From assembly GCF_029167625.1 (NCBI RefSeq), contig NZ_CP119145.1:434001-498000 (forward strand): a DNA stretch of 64,000 nt, given 5' to 3'. The notes under the pieces were generated by a model. It saw only the letters and a program-made list of their open reading frames with translations. It was not told the DNA's origin and did no database searches. This document shows positions 35,618 through 43,672 of the stretch, piece by piece. A program made the translations under genes and the position numbers. The first letter of the stretch is position 1; every line of letters begins with the position of its first letter. Origin of the DNA: Streptomyces sp. AM 4-1-1. Lineage in GTDB: Bacteria > Actinomycetota > Actinomycetes > Streptomycetales > Streptomycetaceae.

Positions 35618-37753
35618 TCAGGCCAACGTCGCCTCGCCATGTCCCGGCACGGTGAAGCGGGTGGCCAGACAGGTCCGCACATCGGCCACCAGTCCGCCGC
35701 CGATGTGTTCCGGGCCGACCGTCTCCGCCCGAGCCAGCGCCGCGGCGAGATTCCGTTCGGTACGCGGCCGGTCCACGGGCCGCTTCAGCGACGGGTGGTC
35801 GTCGGACGGGCCCCGGGACCGCTGCACACGATGGCCGACCAGGGTGAGGCCGCTGCCCTCCAGGAGACTCAGGTACCAGCCGAGCAGCCGGCGCAGTATG
35901 GCGACACGATGCTCGGGCCGTTCCTCCAGCTCGGCGCGTTCGCGGGCGTAGGCGCGCAGCGGGTGGTCCAGACGGTAGAGGTGCTGGCCCTCCTCGCGCA
36001 GCAGATGGGCGTCGACCAGGGTGTCGAGGACGTCCTCCGCCTCGTCCTGCGAACACTCCAGCAGCACCGCCGCCGTCTCCAGCTCGAAGCTCGACATGTC
36101 GACCACTCCGAACGCCCTGAAGGCCGCCCGCAGATCGGTGCCGAGCGCGGAACGCGGCGGCAGCGAGGCGTACGCGGCGTCCAGGGTGGCGCGGATGGCG
36201 AGATCGCCCACCTGCATCTCGTCGAGCGTCCGCCGCGGGTCCGCCAGCCGTTGCGCGACGCCGCTCAGACTCCGCCGGGGCCGTCCCCGCAGCCGGGCCC
36301 CGACGATCCGCACGGCCAGCGGCAGCCCTGAGCAGAGTTCGACCACGCGCCGGGCGGCCTCCGGTTCGGCGTCGGTGCGGTGCCTTCCGACAAAGGCACG
36401 CAGGATGTCCAGCGCCTCGGTCTCGTCGCAGTCGGGGAGGCCCACGGCGTGGGCGCCCTCAAGATCGGCGAGCCGGTCCCGGCTGGTGACCAGGACCCTG
36501 CTGTCACCGGCTCCCGGCAGCAGGGGACGGACCTGCGCGGCGTTCCGGGCGTCGTCGAGCAGCACCAGGGTCCGGCGGTCGGCCATCAACGACCGGTAGA
36601 GCGCGATGCGTTCGCTCCCGCTCCGGGGAACGGCCGTCTCGGGCACGCCGAGGCCGGTGAGGAACCGGGCGAGGACGTCGTCGGGCTCCGCGGGCCGGTC
36701 CCGGGTGCCGGCGAGGTTCGCGTACAGCTGGCCGTCGGTGAAGCGTCCCCTGTCCAGGTGGGCGGCGCGCAGGGCCAGCGTGGTCTTGCCGATGCCGCCG
36801 CGTCCGGTGATGACGGTGGTCGTGGCGAGGGCGGCCGCGGGTTCGGTCCCGCGCAGCGATCGGCCCAGTTCGTACAGCTCCCTGGTGCGGCCCGTGAAGT
36901 CGGGCAGGTCCGGCGGGAGTTGGGCGGGCTCGGTACGGGCGACGACGAGGTCGGCGGGGCCCTGTTCGGCCGGCTCGGGCAGATGGAGGGTGCCGGGCGG
37001 TGGCTTGGGCGGCTCGTCCTCGGCGGACAGGATGCGCCGGTGGATCTCACGCAGGCCGGCGCCCGGTTCCGCGCCCAGCTGCTCGACCAGGACCGCCCGG
37101 GTACGCAGGAACAGTTCCAGTGCCTCCTGCTGCTGGCCCGAGCGGAACAGGGCCAGCATCAGACGGCCGACGAACGCCTCGCGCAGGGGGTGTTCGCGCA
37201 CCAGCCGCCACAGCTCGGGCAGCATGTCGGCGTGCCGTTGCAGGGCGAGTTCCATGTCCATGCGCCAGCCCAGGGTCTGCAGACGCAGCTCCTGGAGGTA
37301 GCAGACCTCGGCGTCGTGCAGCGCCTTGGACGGGACGTCCAGCAACGGGTCGTGCCGCCACAGCGCCAGGCCCTGTTCCAGCCGTGCCACGGCGCCGCGC
37401 AGATCACCCGCGTCGGCGAGGGTTCCGGCGGCCCTGCGGTGTTCGGTGAACCTGCCCAGGTCGGTCTCGCACTCCTGGAGTTCCATGAGATAGCCGGGGG
37501 CGCGGGTGGTGATCCTGGCCGCTCCCGCGGCGCCCAGCACGTGGCGGAGCCGCATGACGTAGGTACGGATGGTGGCCGCCGCGCTCGGCGGGGAGTCGCC
37601 GTCCCAGACGAACCTGGCGATGCTGTCGACCGAGACCACTCGGTTCGCGTTGAGCAGCAGGGTCGCGAGGACGATGCGCTGCCGGGGGGCGGACACCCTG
37701 AGTTCGGCTCCACCCGTGCGGACCACCAGGGGCCCGAGAAGCAAGAATTCCAT
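35618..37753 (-). CDS. AfsR/SARP-family regulator with NB-ARC ATPase domain
   Basis: A 711-residue regulator. Residues 1-95 form the OmpR-like DNA-binding domain (FLLLGPLVVRTGGAELRVSAPRQRIVLATLLLNANRVVS), 95-245 the activator domain, and about 280-600 an NB-ARC ATPase with P-loop TGRGGIGKTTLALR, Walker B TLVLLDDARN and GLPLAVRIVGARL. Unlike AfsR itself it has no long tetratricopeptide tail, though the last 100 residues are helical. Plecomacrolide clusters such as bafilomycin carry an AfsR-type regulator, so this is the likely pathway activator. It diverges from the type II thioesterase gene. Confidence 0.9.
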   Translation of the reverse strand: MEFLLLGPLVVRTGGAELRVSAPRQRIVLATLLLNANRVVSVDSIARFVWDGDSPPSAAATIRTYVMRLRHVLGAAGAARITTRAPGYLMELQECETDLGRFTEHRRAAGTLADAGDLRGAVARLEQGLALWRHDPLLDVPSKALHDAEVCYLQELRLQTLGWRMDMELALQRHADMLPELWRLVREHPLREAFVGRLMLALFRSGQQQEALELFLRTRAVLVEQLGAEPGAGLREIHRRILSAEDEPPKPPPGTLHLPEPAEQGPADLVVARTEPAQLPPDLPDFTGRTRELYELGRSLRGTEPAAALATTTVITGRGGIGKTTLALRAAHLDRGRFTDGQLYANLAGTRDRPAEPDDVLARFLTGLGVPETAVPRSGSERIALYRSLMADRRTLVLLDDARNAAQVRPLLPGAGDSRVLVTSRDRLADLEGAHAVGLPDCDETEALDILRAFVGRHRTDAEPEAARRVVELCSGLPLAVRIVGARLRGRPRRSLSGVAQRLADPRRTLDEMQVGDLAIRATLDAAYASLPPRSALGTDLRAAFRAFGVVDMSSFELETAAVLLECSQDEAEDVLDTLVDAHLLREEGQHLYRLDHPLRAYARERAELEERPEHRVAILRRLLGWYLSLLEGSGLTLVGHRVQRSRGPSDDHPSLKRPVDRPRTERNLAAALARAETVGPEHIGGGLVADVRTCLATRFTVPGHGEATLA

Positions 37754-38156
37754 ATGTGTCGGACACCTCCGTCATCGCACGAACTGCCCCACCTGATCGT
37801 CACGGTTCGTACGTTCCGCTTCGCCTCCACGAACGTGCCGGAACTCGGTGAAATAAATCTGGCAAGTATCTTGAACGACTCTCTCCGGCTGCTCCAACCG
37901 GCGCTTTCCGGCCGATTCGTGGACACGGGCGCCGACGGTGTACGGAAACGGCGTCGAGGACTTCCCGGGAGCACCGGCGGGACGGCCCGTTCCCCACCGG
38001 GCCGGTCCGGGGCCGGGGGTGAGAAGTCTGGGGCCGGCAGGGGGCGTTTAGGGGTGTCCGCCGTTTCGTCCGACTGGCTACATTGCTCGACCAAGTGCCC
38101 TCTTCGGGCACCTGTCCGCCGCGCACGGCGGGCGGACGCCGGGAGAAGGGACACCG
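37754..38156. promoter_or_regulatory. Divergent promoter region (AfsR-type regulator / thioesterase)
   Basis: About 400 bases without a supported gene, with an AT-richer part near 37840-37880 (GAAATAAATCTGGCAAGTAT). It includes ACGTTC at 37811 and GAACGT at 37831, a 6-bp inverted repeat. It should carry promoters for both flanking genes and is a natural target for the two SARP-type regulators. Confidence 0.4.
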
Positions 38157-38939
38157 ATGGACGGTCACGCCTCCGATGACGAACTCTGGCTGCGGCGCTA
38201 CCACCCGGCGCCCGGGGCGGGGGTCCAGTTGGTCTGCTTCCCGCACGCCGGCGGGTCGGCCAGTGCCTTCTTCGCGATGGCACAGGCCCTGGCGTCCTGC
38301 GCGGACGTCCTCGCGGTGCAGTATCCGGGGAGGCAGGACCGGCGGTCCGAGGCGTGTGTCGACAGCATTCCCCGGATGGTGGACCGGATCGTCCCGGTGC
38401 TGGCCCGGCGGACGGACGACCGGCCGCTGGCCCTGTTCGGGCACAGCATGGGCGCGACCGTCGCCTTCGAGGTGGCCCGGCGGATGGAGGGGTCCGGCGG
38501 CCGGGCGCCGCTGGTGCTCTTCGTCTCGGGCCGACGACCGCCCGAGTCGGTGCGCGCCGAGTCGGTCCACCTCCGCGACGACCGGGGCATCCTGGCCGAA
38601 CTCGACCTGCTGGGCGGGTCGCTCTCCGCGGCGCTGACGGACCCGGAGATCCGCGCGATGGTCATGCCGTCGATCCGCAGCGACTACCGGGCGGCGGAGA
38701 CCTACACGTACACCCCCGGGCCGCCGCTGACCTGCCCGGTCGTCGCGCTGACGGGGGACGCCGACCCGAGGGCCGCGGTCGAGGAGGTCGCGGGGTGGCG
38801 CGCGTACACCGAGGGCCGCTTCACCCTGCGGGTCTTCGAGGGCGGTCACTTCTTCCTCAACGACCGTCCCACGGCGGTGCAGGACGCCGTCCGCGATCAT
38901 CTGGGCGCCCTGCGGGTGCCGGGACCGGATACCCGCTGA
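38157..38939 (+). CDS. Type II thioesterase
   Basis: A 260-residue alpha/beta hydrolase of the type II (editing) thioesterase family. The N-terminal CFPHAGGSASAFF and YPGRQDR motifs, nucleophile Ser in LFGHSMGATVAFE, Asp in LTGDADP and His in FEGGHFFL are in order. It removes stalled or wrong acyl groups from PKS carrier domains. GAGAAGGG stands before the ATG at 38157. The next gene, of unknown function, starts 19 bases after its stop, so the two are probably co-transcribed. Confidence 0.93.
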   Translation: MDGHASDDELWLRRYHPAPGAGVQLVCFPHAGGSASAFFAMAQALASCADVLAVQYPGRQDRRSEACVDSIPRMVDRIVPVLARRTDDRPLALFGHSMGATVAFEVARRMEGSGGRAPLVLFVSGRRPPESVRAESVHLRDDRGILAELDLLGGSLSAALTDPEIRAMVMPSIRSDYRAAETYTYTPGPPLTCPVVALTGDADPRAAVEEVAGWRAYTEGRFTLRVFEGGHFFLNDRPTAVQDAVRDHLGALRVPGPDTR

Positions 38940-38958
38940 CCGAGAGGTTGAGTGAGGC

Positions 38959-39261
38959 ATGTCCAATTCCGAGACCGAGGAACTGCTGCGCGTGATCGAG
39001 CGGCTGGGGCGCTGCGTCGACTCCTTGCGGAGCCGGACCGGCGAGTCGGCGATGACGCTGAGGCTCGTGAACACCGTGGAGCGGCTGCGGATCGACGCCG
39101 CCGACCTGTACGGCGTGCCGCGCCCGCTCCCGGCGGGTGACGGGCTCTTCGTGGCCGTGCCGGACGATCCCTACGATCCGGGTCTGTGGCACGGGGCGGA
39201 CGACGAAGGGGTCGGCGGCCACCGCCCCCACCTTCCCACGGAATTCGGCATCATTTCCTGA
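38959..39261 (+). CDS. Small cluster protein of unknown function (100 residues)
   Basis: No family is recognised. The first 55 residues are probably helical and charged (ETEELLRVIERLGRCVDSLRSR), and the second half is Pro/Asp/Gly-rich without membrane segments. One Cys (residue 20) is present. It begins 19 bases after the type II thioesterase stop, with a GTGAGG ribosome site, and ends 80 bases before the O-methyltransferase, so it lies inside the pathway operon. Codon bias is normal, so it is likely a real gene. Confidence 0.7.
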   Translation: MSNSETEELLRVIERLGRCVDSLRSRTGESAMTLRLVNTVERLRIDAADLYGVPRPLPAGDGLFVAVPDDPYDPGLWHGADDEGVGGHRPHLPTEFGIIS

Positions 39262-39341
39262 GGGAAATCCGCCGGGAACCATGTCTTAATTCCACTGCCG
39301 CGCTCTTGAGGAGAATGCGGATTCGCCATTAAAATTCCGGT

Positions 39342-40010
39342 ATGGCAGACCAGTTGAACATCACTCCGCATCTCCTGGACTACGTCAGGGAATTCTCACT
39401 GCGTGAGGACGACATTCTGCGCGAGCTGCGTGCGGAGACCGGCGAGCTGCCCGGCGGGCAGGCCATGCAGGTGCCCGCCGAGGAAGGGCAGCTGCTGGCG
39501 CTGCTCGTGGGCGTCACGCGGGCGTCGACGGTCCTGGAGATCGGTACCTTCACCGGCTACAGCACGTTGTGCATGGCCCGCGCGCTGCCCCCGCGAGGCC
39601 GTCTGGTGACCTGTGACATCAGCGCGCGCTGGCCGGAGATCGGCGCCGGTCACTGGAAGCGGGCGGGGGTCGCCGACCGGATCGAGCTACGGATCGGGGA
39701 GGCCGTGGAGACGCTGGCGGAATTGATCGCCGCCGGGGGCCAGGAATCGTACGATCTCATTTTCATCGACGCGGACAAGGCCAATTATCCGCGGTACTAC
39801 GAACTCTCCCTCTCGCTGATCAGGCCGGGGGGTCTGATCGTGGTGGACAACACGCTCTTCTTCGGCCGGGTCGTGGACCCGACCGCGTCGGACGCGGACA
39901 CCGCCGGTGTGCGGGAGCTGAACGCGCTGCTGCGTGACGACGACCGGGTGGAGATCAGCATGCTCCCGATGGCCGACGGCATCACGCTCGCGCGCCGGAG
40001 GTCCCGCTGA
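39342..40010 (+). CDS. SAM-dependent O-methyltransferase of methoxymalonyl-ACP pathway (FkbG type)
   Basis: A 222-residue family 3 (catechol-OMT-like) methyltransferase. The SAM-binding motif I is [16 protein letters not shown], and the metal/substrate motif is [16 protein letters not shown], followed by [15 protein letters not shown]; all are intact. It would methylate hydroxymalonyl-ACP to methoxymalonyl-ACP. It is convergent with the four-gene operon that makes the hydroxymalonyl unit and separated from it by a strong hairpin. The ATG at 39342 has no good ribosome site (GAGGAG is 28 bases away), yet no other in-frame start exists because a TAA lies just upstream. Confidence 0.9.
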   Translation: MADQLNITPHLLDYVREFSLREDDILRELRAETGELPGGQAMQVPAEEGQLLALLVGVTRASTVLEIGTFTGYSTLCMARALPPRGRLVTCDISARWPEIGAGHWKRAGVADRIELRIGEAVETLAELIAAGGQESYDLIFIDADKANYPRYYELSLSLIRPGGLIVVDNTLFFGRVVDPTASDADTAGVRELNALLRDDDRVEISMLPMADGITLARRRSR

Positions 40011-40049
40011 CGTACGTGAGCCGCCCGGGTCCCGGGCGGCTCGCGTACG
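40011..40049. terminator. Bidirectional terminator, 19-bp arms with one-base loop
   Basis: CGTACGTGAGCCGCCCGGG pairs with its near-complement (one mismatch) across a single T. It begins at the base after the O-methyltransferase stop and ends 6 bases before the convergent FkbH-type stop. Confidence 0.8.
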
Positions 40050-40055
40050 CGCCGT

Positions 40056-41180
40056 TCACACCCTGGACGTGACCACCCCGTCGGCGGGTTCCCGCCCCGT
40101 CAGCCGGACGGCCTCCACCCGGACGTAGGTCGGTGCCGGCTGCCGTACCGGTGCCAGGTGCAGCCGCTGGACACCCTCCGCCCCGGCGGGGGCCGTCGCC
40201 GCTTCCCGGCAGACGCACGGCTGCTCGTCGAAGCCGGCGAACCGGTAGGCGATCTCCATCATGCGGTTGCGGTCGGTGCCGCGGAAGTCGGCCAGCAGAT
40301 GGGTGCCGGCCCGCGCCGCCTGGTCGACGAGCCAGCTCAGGATCGTCGCTCCGGCGCCGAAGGACACCACCCGGCAGGACGTGGCGAGCAGCTTGAGGTG
40401 CCACACCTCGGGGCGCTTCTCCAGGAGCAGCACCCCGACGGCTCCGTGCGGCCCGAAGCGGTCGGTGAGCGTGACCACCAGCACCTCGTGGCCCGGGTCC
40501 GCCATCAGCTCGCGCAGGACCCGGTCCGGGTAGTGCACCCCCGTCGCGTTCATCTGGCTGGTCCGCAGGGTGAGTTCCTCGACCCGGGACAGCTCCTCGT
40601 GGGTGGCCCGGCCGATGCGCATCTCCAGTTCGAGGGAGCGCAGGAACTCCTCGTCCGGGCCTTCGAACCGGGTGCGTTCCGCCTCGCGCCGGAAGCCCGC
40701 CCGGTACATCTCGCGGCGGCGCCGGGAGTCGACGGTGCTCACCGCAGGGCTGAACTCCGGCCGGCCGGCGAGGGAGGCGGCCTCCTCGGCCGGGTAGCAG
40801 CGCACGTCGGGGAGGCGGAAGGCGACCTCCGCGCGTTCGGCCGGCTGGTCGTCGATGAAGGCGATGGTCCGGTGGGCGAAGTTCAGCCGTTCGGCGATCC
40901 GGGCGACCGCGTCCGACTTCCGCCCCCAGCCGATCTCGGGCAGGACGAAGTACTCGGCCAGACCCAGCTCCTCCAGCCGTGACCAGGCGAGGTCGTGGTC
41001 GTTCCGGCTGCACACGGACTGGAGGATGCCCCGGGAGTCCAGTTCGACGATCAGTTCGCGCATGCCGTCGGGCAGCAGCACCTCGGCGTCCTCCAGGAGG
41101 GTGCCCCGCCACAGGGTGTTGTCCAGGTCCCAGACGAGGCACTTCACCAGGGCGGGTGGTGGGGTGGGTTCGTCGCTCAT
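40056..41180 (-). CDS. FkbH-like glyceryl-ACP synthase (HAD domain and transferase)
   Basis: A 374-residue FkbH-type protein. The N-terminal HAD phosphatase motif is VWDLDNTLWRGTL, with SRND and FIDDQPAERAEV as later HAD motifs (to about residue 130). The C-terminal half (about 180-340) is a GNAT-like acyltransferase. Members take 1,3-bisphosphoglycerate, remove phosphate and load the glyceryl group on an ACP, the first step to methoxymalonyl-ACP. It is the last gene of the leftward operon with FkbK, ACP and FkbI types. The last 30 residues are outside the usual family core. Confidence 0.93.
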   Translation of the reverse strand: MSDEPTPPPALVKCLVWDLDNTLWRGTLLEDAEVLLPDGMRELIVELDSRGILQSVCSRNDHDLAWSRLEELGLAEYFVLPEIGWGRKSDAVARIAERLNFAHRTIAFIDDQPAERAEVAFRLPDVRCYPAEEAASLAGRPEFSPAVSTVDSRRRREMYRAGFRREAERTRFEGPDEEFLRSLELEMRIGRATHEELSRVEELTLRTSQMNATGVHYPDRVLRELMADPGHEVLVVTLTDRFGPHGAVGVLLLEKRPEVWHLKLLATSCRVVSFGAGATILSWLVDQAARAGTHLLADFRGTDRNRMMEIAYRFAGFDEQPCVCREAATAPAGAEGVQRLHLAPVRQPAPTYVRVEAVRLTGREPADGVVTSRV

Positions 41181-41250
41181 GTCCTTGCTCCTTGCTCCTT
41201 GGCGTGCGGGTGCGGAGGAAAGCGTGGGGCGGGGCGTTGCCGGTGGCCGG

Positions 41251-42360
41251 TCACAGCGGCATGGTCAGGACGTGTTCGGCCAGCATCAGCTGGCACAGCT
41301 CGTTGCTGCCCTCGATGATCTCCATCAGCTTGGCGTCCCGGTAGGCACGGGCCACCGGGTGCCCGTCGCGCGCGCCGGCCGATGCCATGACCTGGACGGC
41401 GGTGGCGGCGCCCCGGGCGGCGTGACCCGCGCCGATGTGTTTGGCCAGCACCGTCGCGATCACCATCTCCGGGGAGCCGTTGTCCCAGCAGCGGGAGGCG
41501 TGTTCACAGGCGCGGGTGGCGATCTGCTCGGAGACGAGGAGTTCGGCGAGGTGCCTGGCCACCAGCTGGTGCCGCCCGATCGTCTTGCCGAACTGTTCGC
41601 GTTCCCTGGCGTGGGCCGCGACGGCGGCCAGACAGGCGCGCAGGATGCCGACGCAGCCCCAGGCCACCGACATCCGCCCGTACGCCAGGGCGGTGGTCAC
41701 GAGCAGCGGGAGCGACTGGCCGGCGCCGCCGAGGACCTGGCCGGCGGGCAGCCGGACCGCGTCCAGCCGGACCTCGGCGTGCCCGGCCGCGCGGCAGCCC
41801 AGCGGGTCGGCGACGCGTTCCACCCGTACGCCTGGGGTGTCGGCGGGTACCACGACGGCCGCTCCGCCGTCGCCCAGACGTCCGAACACCACGAGGAGGT
41901 CGGCGTAGTGAGCGGCCGTCACCCACACCTTGCGGCCGTCGACGACGACGGAGTCGCCGTCCCGGGTGATCGTGGTGGTGATCGCCGACAGGTCGCTGCC
42001 CGCCCCCGGTTCGCTGAATCCGACGGCGGCCAGCTCCCCGCCGGTCAGCCGGGGCAGCAGCGCCGCCCGCTGTCCCGGTCCGCCGAGCCGGTCGATGGTC
42101 CAGGCCGCCATGCCCTGCGAGGTCATGACGCTGCGCAGCGAGCTGCACAGGCCGCCGACGTGCGCGGTGAACTCTCCGCCGAGCGCGCTGTCCCAGCCGA
42201 GCCCGCCGAACTCCGCGGCCACCTCCGGGCACAGCCGTCCGGCGGCGCCCAGCTCACGCAGCAGTCCGGCGGGGAGCAGACCCGCCCGGTCCCAGGCGTC
42301 CGCCCGGTCACCGACGAGGCCGGTGACCGAGGCCGACGCCTCCGCGAGCGCGTCACTCAC
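41251..42360 (-). CDS. FkbI-like acyl-CoA dehydrogenase (methoxymalonyl-ACP pathway)
   Basis: A 369-residue flavin dehydrogenase, shorter than beta-oxidation enzymes and typical of FkbI. FAD-related segments VGFSEPGAGSDLSAITT and KVWVTAAHYADLLVVF are present; the C-terminal EGSNELCQLM replaces the usual EGTSEIQ. With the FkbK-type enzyme it oxidises the glyceryl-ACP C3 to the carboxylate, giving hydroxymalonyl-ACP. It starts at a GTG overlapping the ACP stop by 8 bases, so it is translationally coupled. The FkbH gene follows after 70 bases. Confidence 0.9.
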   Translation of the reverse strand: MSDALAEASASVTGLVGDRADAWDRAGLLPAGLLRELGAAGRLCPEVAAEFGGLGWDSALGGEFTAHVGGLCSSLRSVMTSQGMAAWTIDRLGGPGQRAALLPRLTGGELAAVGFSEPGAGSDLSAITTTITRDGDSVVVDGRKVWVTAAHYADLLVVFGRLGDGGAAVVVPADTPGVRVERVADPLGCRAAGHAEVRLDAVRLPAGQVLGGAGQSLPLLVTTALAYGRMSVAWGCVGILRACLAAVAAHAREREQFGKTIGRHQLVARHLAELLVSEQIATRACEHASRCWDNGSPEMVIATVLAKHIGAGHAARGAATAVQVMASAGARDGHPVARAYRDAKLMEIIEGSNELCQLMLAEHVLTMPL

Positions 42361-42655
42361 CGGCGTCCCCGGAGGCCGGTCGCTGGAGCCGCCCGGTCAG
42401 GGCGGCCATGCCGCGTACCGTACGGAAGTTGTCGAGCCGGAGGTCGGCGCCGCGGATCGAGATGCCGTACGTCTTCTCCAGATGCACCACCAGTTGCATG
42501 GCGAACAGGGAGGAGAGCCCGCCGGAGGCGAACAGGTCCAGGTCCTCGTGCCACTGTGTCCTGGTCCGCGCCTCCAGGAAGACCAGGAGTTCCTTCTCCA
42601 CGACGGCGGTGGGGGTCACCGCGGGGCGCGACGCGTCGTCGGACGAGACCGTCAT
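42353..42655 (-). CDS. Discrete acyl carrier protein for methoxymalonyl extender unit (FkbJ type)
   Basis: A 100-residue carrier protein. The phosphopantetheine serine is in FASGGLSSLFAMQL near residue 50, within the usual four-helix fold. It carries glyceryl, hydroxymalonyl and finally methoxymalonyl groups to the PKS AT. It overlaps the FkbK-type stop by ATGA upstream and the FkbI-type start downstream, an arrangement of tight co-translation that matches a pathway working on its tethered substrate. Confidence 0.93.
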   Translation of the reverse strand: MTVSSDDASRPAVTPTAVVEKELLVFLEARTRTQWHEDLDLFASGGLSSLFAMQLVVHLEKTYGISIRGADLRLDNFRTVRGMAALTGRLQRPASGDAGE

Positions 42656-43533
42656 GACATTTCTCCTTCGTACACGTAGAAGCCACGGCCGCTCTTACGG
42701 CCGTGGTGGCCCTGGCGCACCTTCTCCAGCAGCAGGTCGCACGGGCGGCAGCCCTCGTCGCCGGTGCGGTCGAGCAGCACCCAGAGGGAGTCCACGAGGT
42801 TGTCGAGACCGATCAGGTCGGCGGTGCGCAGCGGGCCGGTGGGGTGGCCCAGACAGCCCCGCATCAGCGTGTCGACGGCCTCGGCGGTCGCCGTGCCGTC
42901 CTGGACGACCCGGACCGCGTCGTTGATCATCGGGTGGAGGACCCGGCTGGTGACGAAGCCGGGGGCGTCGTTGACCACGACGGGTTCCCGGTGCAGGACG
43001 CCGAGCAGTTCGCGTACGGCCGCCATGGTGGCGTCACCCGTGCGCCTCCCGCGGATGACCTCGACCGTACGGATGAGGTACGGAGGGTTCATGAAGTGGG
43101 TCCCGACGACCTCGGCCGGGCGTGCCGCCGCGGACGCGAGTTCGTCGATGGGGATGGCCGAGGTGTTGGACACCAGGACCGTGCCCGGCGACACCGCGGC
43201 GGAGACCTCGGAGAGCACTTTCGCCTTGAGTTCCGCGATCTCGGTGATGGCCTCGATCACGGCGTCGGAGCCCGCCGCGTCCGTCACCGAGGCGCTGGTG
43301 GTCAGCTCCCCCGTGGGCGCGCCGTCCGGCAGCGCGCCCATCAGACGGGCCAGTCGCAGCTCGTGTTCGATACGGTCCCCGGCGGCGGCGAGCTTGTCCC
43401 GGTCCGTGTCGACGAGCAGCACCGGCACGCCGTGCCCCACGGCCAGGGTGGCGATGCTCGCGCCCATCACCCCGGCGCCCAGCACGGTGAGCCGGGGTGT
43501 CCTCCCGGTATCGGTGTCCATGTTCTCCGGCAT
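42652..43533 (-). CDS. FkbK-like 3-hydroxyacyl dehydrogenase (methoxymalonyl-ACP pathway)
   Basis: A 293-residue NAD-dependent dehydrogenase of the 3-hydroxyacyl-CoA dehydrogenase family. The Rossmann motif is LTVLGAGVMGASIATLAV, the catalytic His/Asn region VVGTHFMNPPYLIRTVEVI, and the C-terminal domain begins near VVNDAPGFVTSRVLHPMIND. It oxidises the glyceryl-ACP hydroxyl in hydroxymalonyl-ACP formation. The start is uncertain: ATG at 43533 follows GAACAGGAG directly, ATG at 43521 has GGAG three bases away, and a frame from 43680 overlaps the PKS stop (ATGAGTAG) but adds an odd His/Ala/Glu-rich tail. Confidence 0.9.
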   Translation of the reverse strand: MPENMDTDTGRTPRLTVLGAGVMGASIATLAVGHGVPVLLVDTDRDKLAAAGDRIEHELRLARLMGALPDGAPTGELTTSASVTDAAGSDAVIEAITEIAELKAKVLSEVSAAVSPGTVLVSNTSAIPIDELASAAARPAEVVGTHFMNPPYLIRTVEVIRGRRTGDATMAAVRELLGVLHREPVVVNDAPGFVTSRVLHPMINDAVRVVQDGTATAEAVDTLMRGCLGHPTGPLRTADLIGLDNLVDSLWVLLDRTGDEGCRPCDLLLEKVRQGHHGRKSGRGFYVYEGEMS

Positions 43534-43672
43534 CTCCTGTTCCTCTGTCCCTAACGGGATCACCCGTCGGAACGGCCGTCGGGAAAGGGCCTCTCGGTGG
43601 GCCTCTGAGTGGATTTCTGAGTGGGCTTCCGCACGGGCTTCGGCGTGTCGCCGCCGGTTCCCGGCGCCGGGG

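Noticed and set aside
35561..35620. Tandem repeats considered as a CRISPR array.
   Set aside because: Units are 7 bp with no spacers and there are no cas genes.
39315..39332. A five-codon frame after GAGGAG just before the O-methyltransferase, possibly a leader peptide.
   Set aside because: The ribosome-like site is only one base from the ATG, the peptide has no attenuator-like content and no alternative hairpins are evident.
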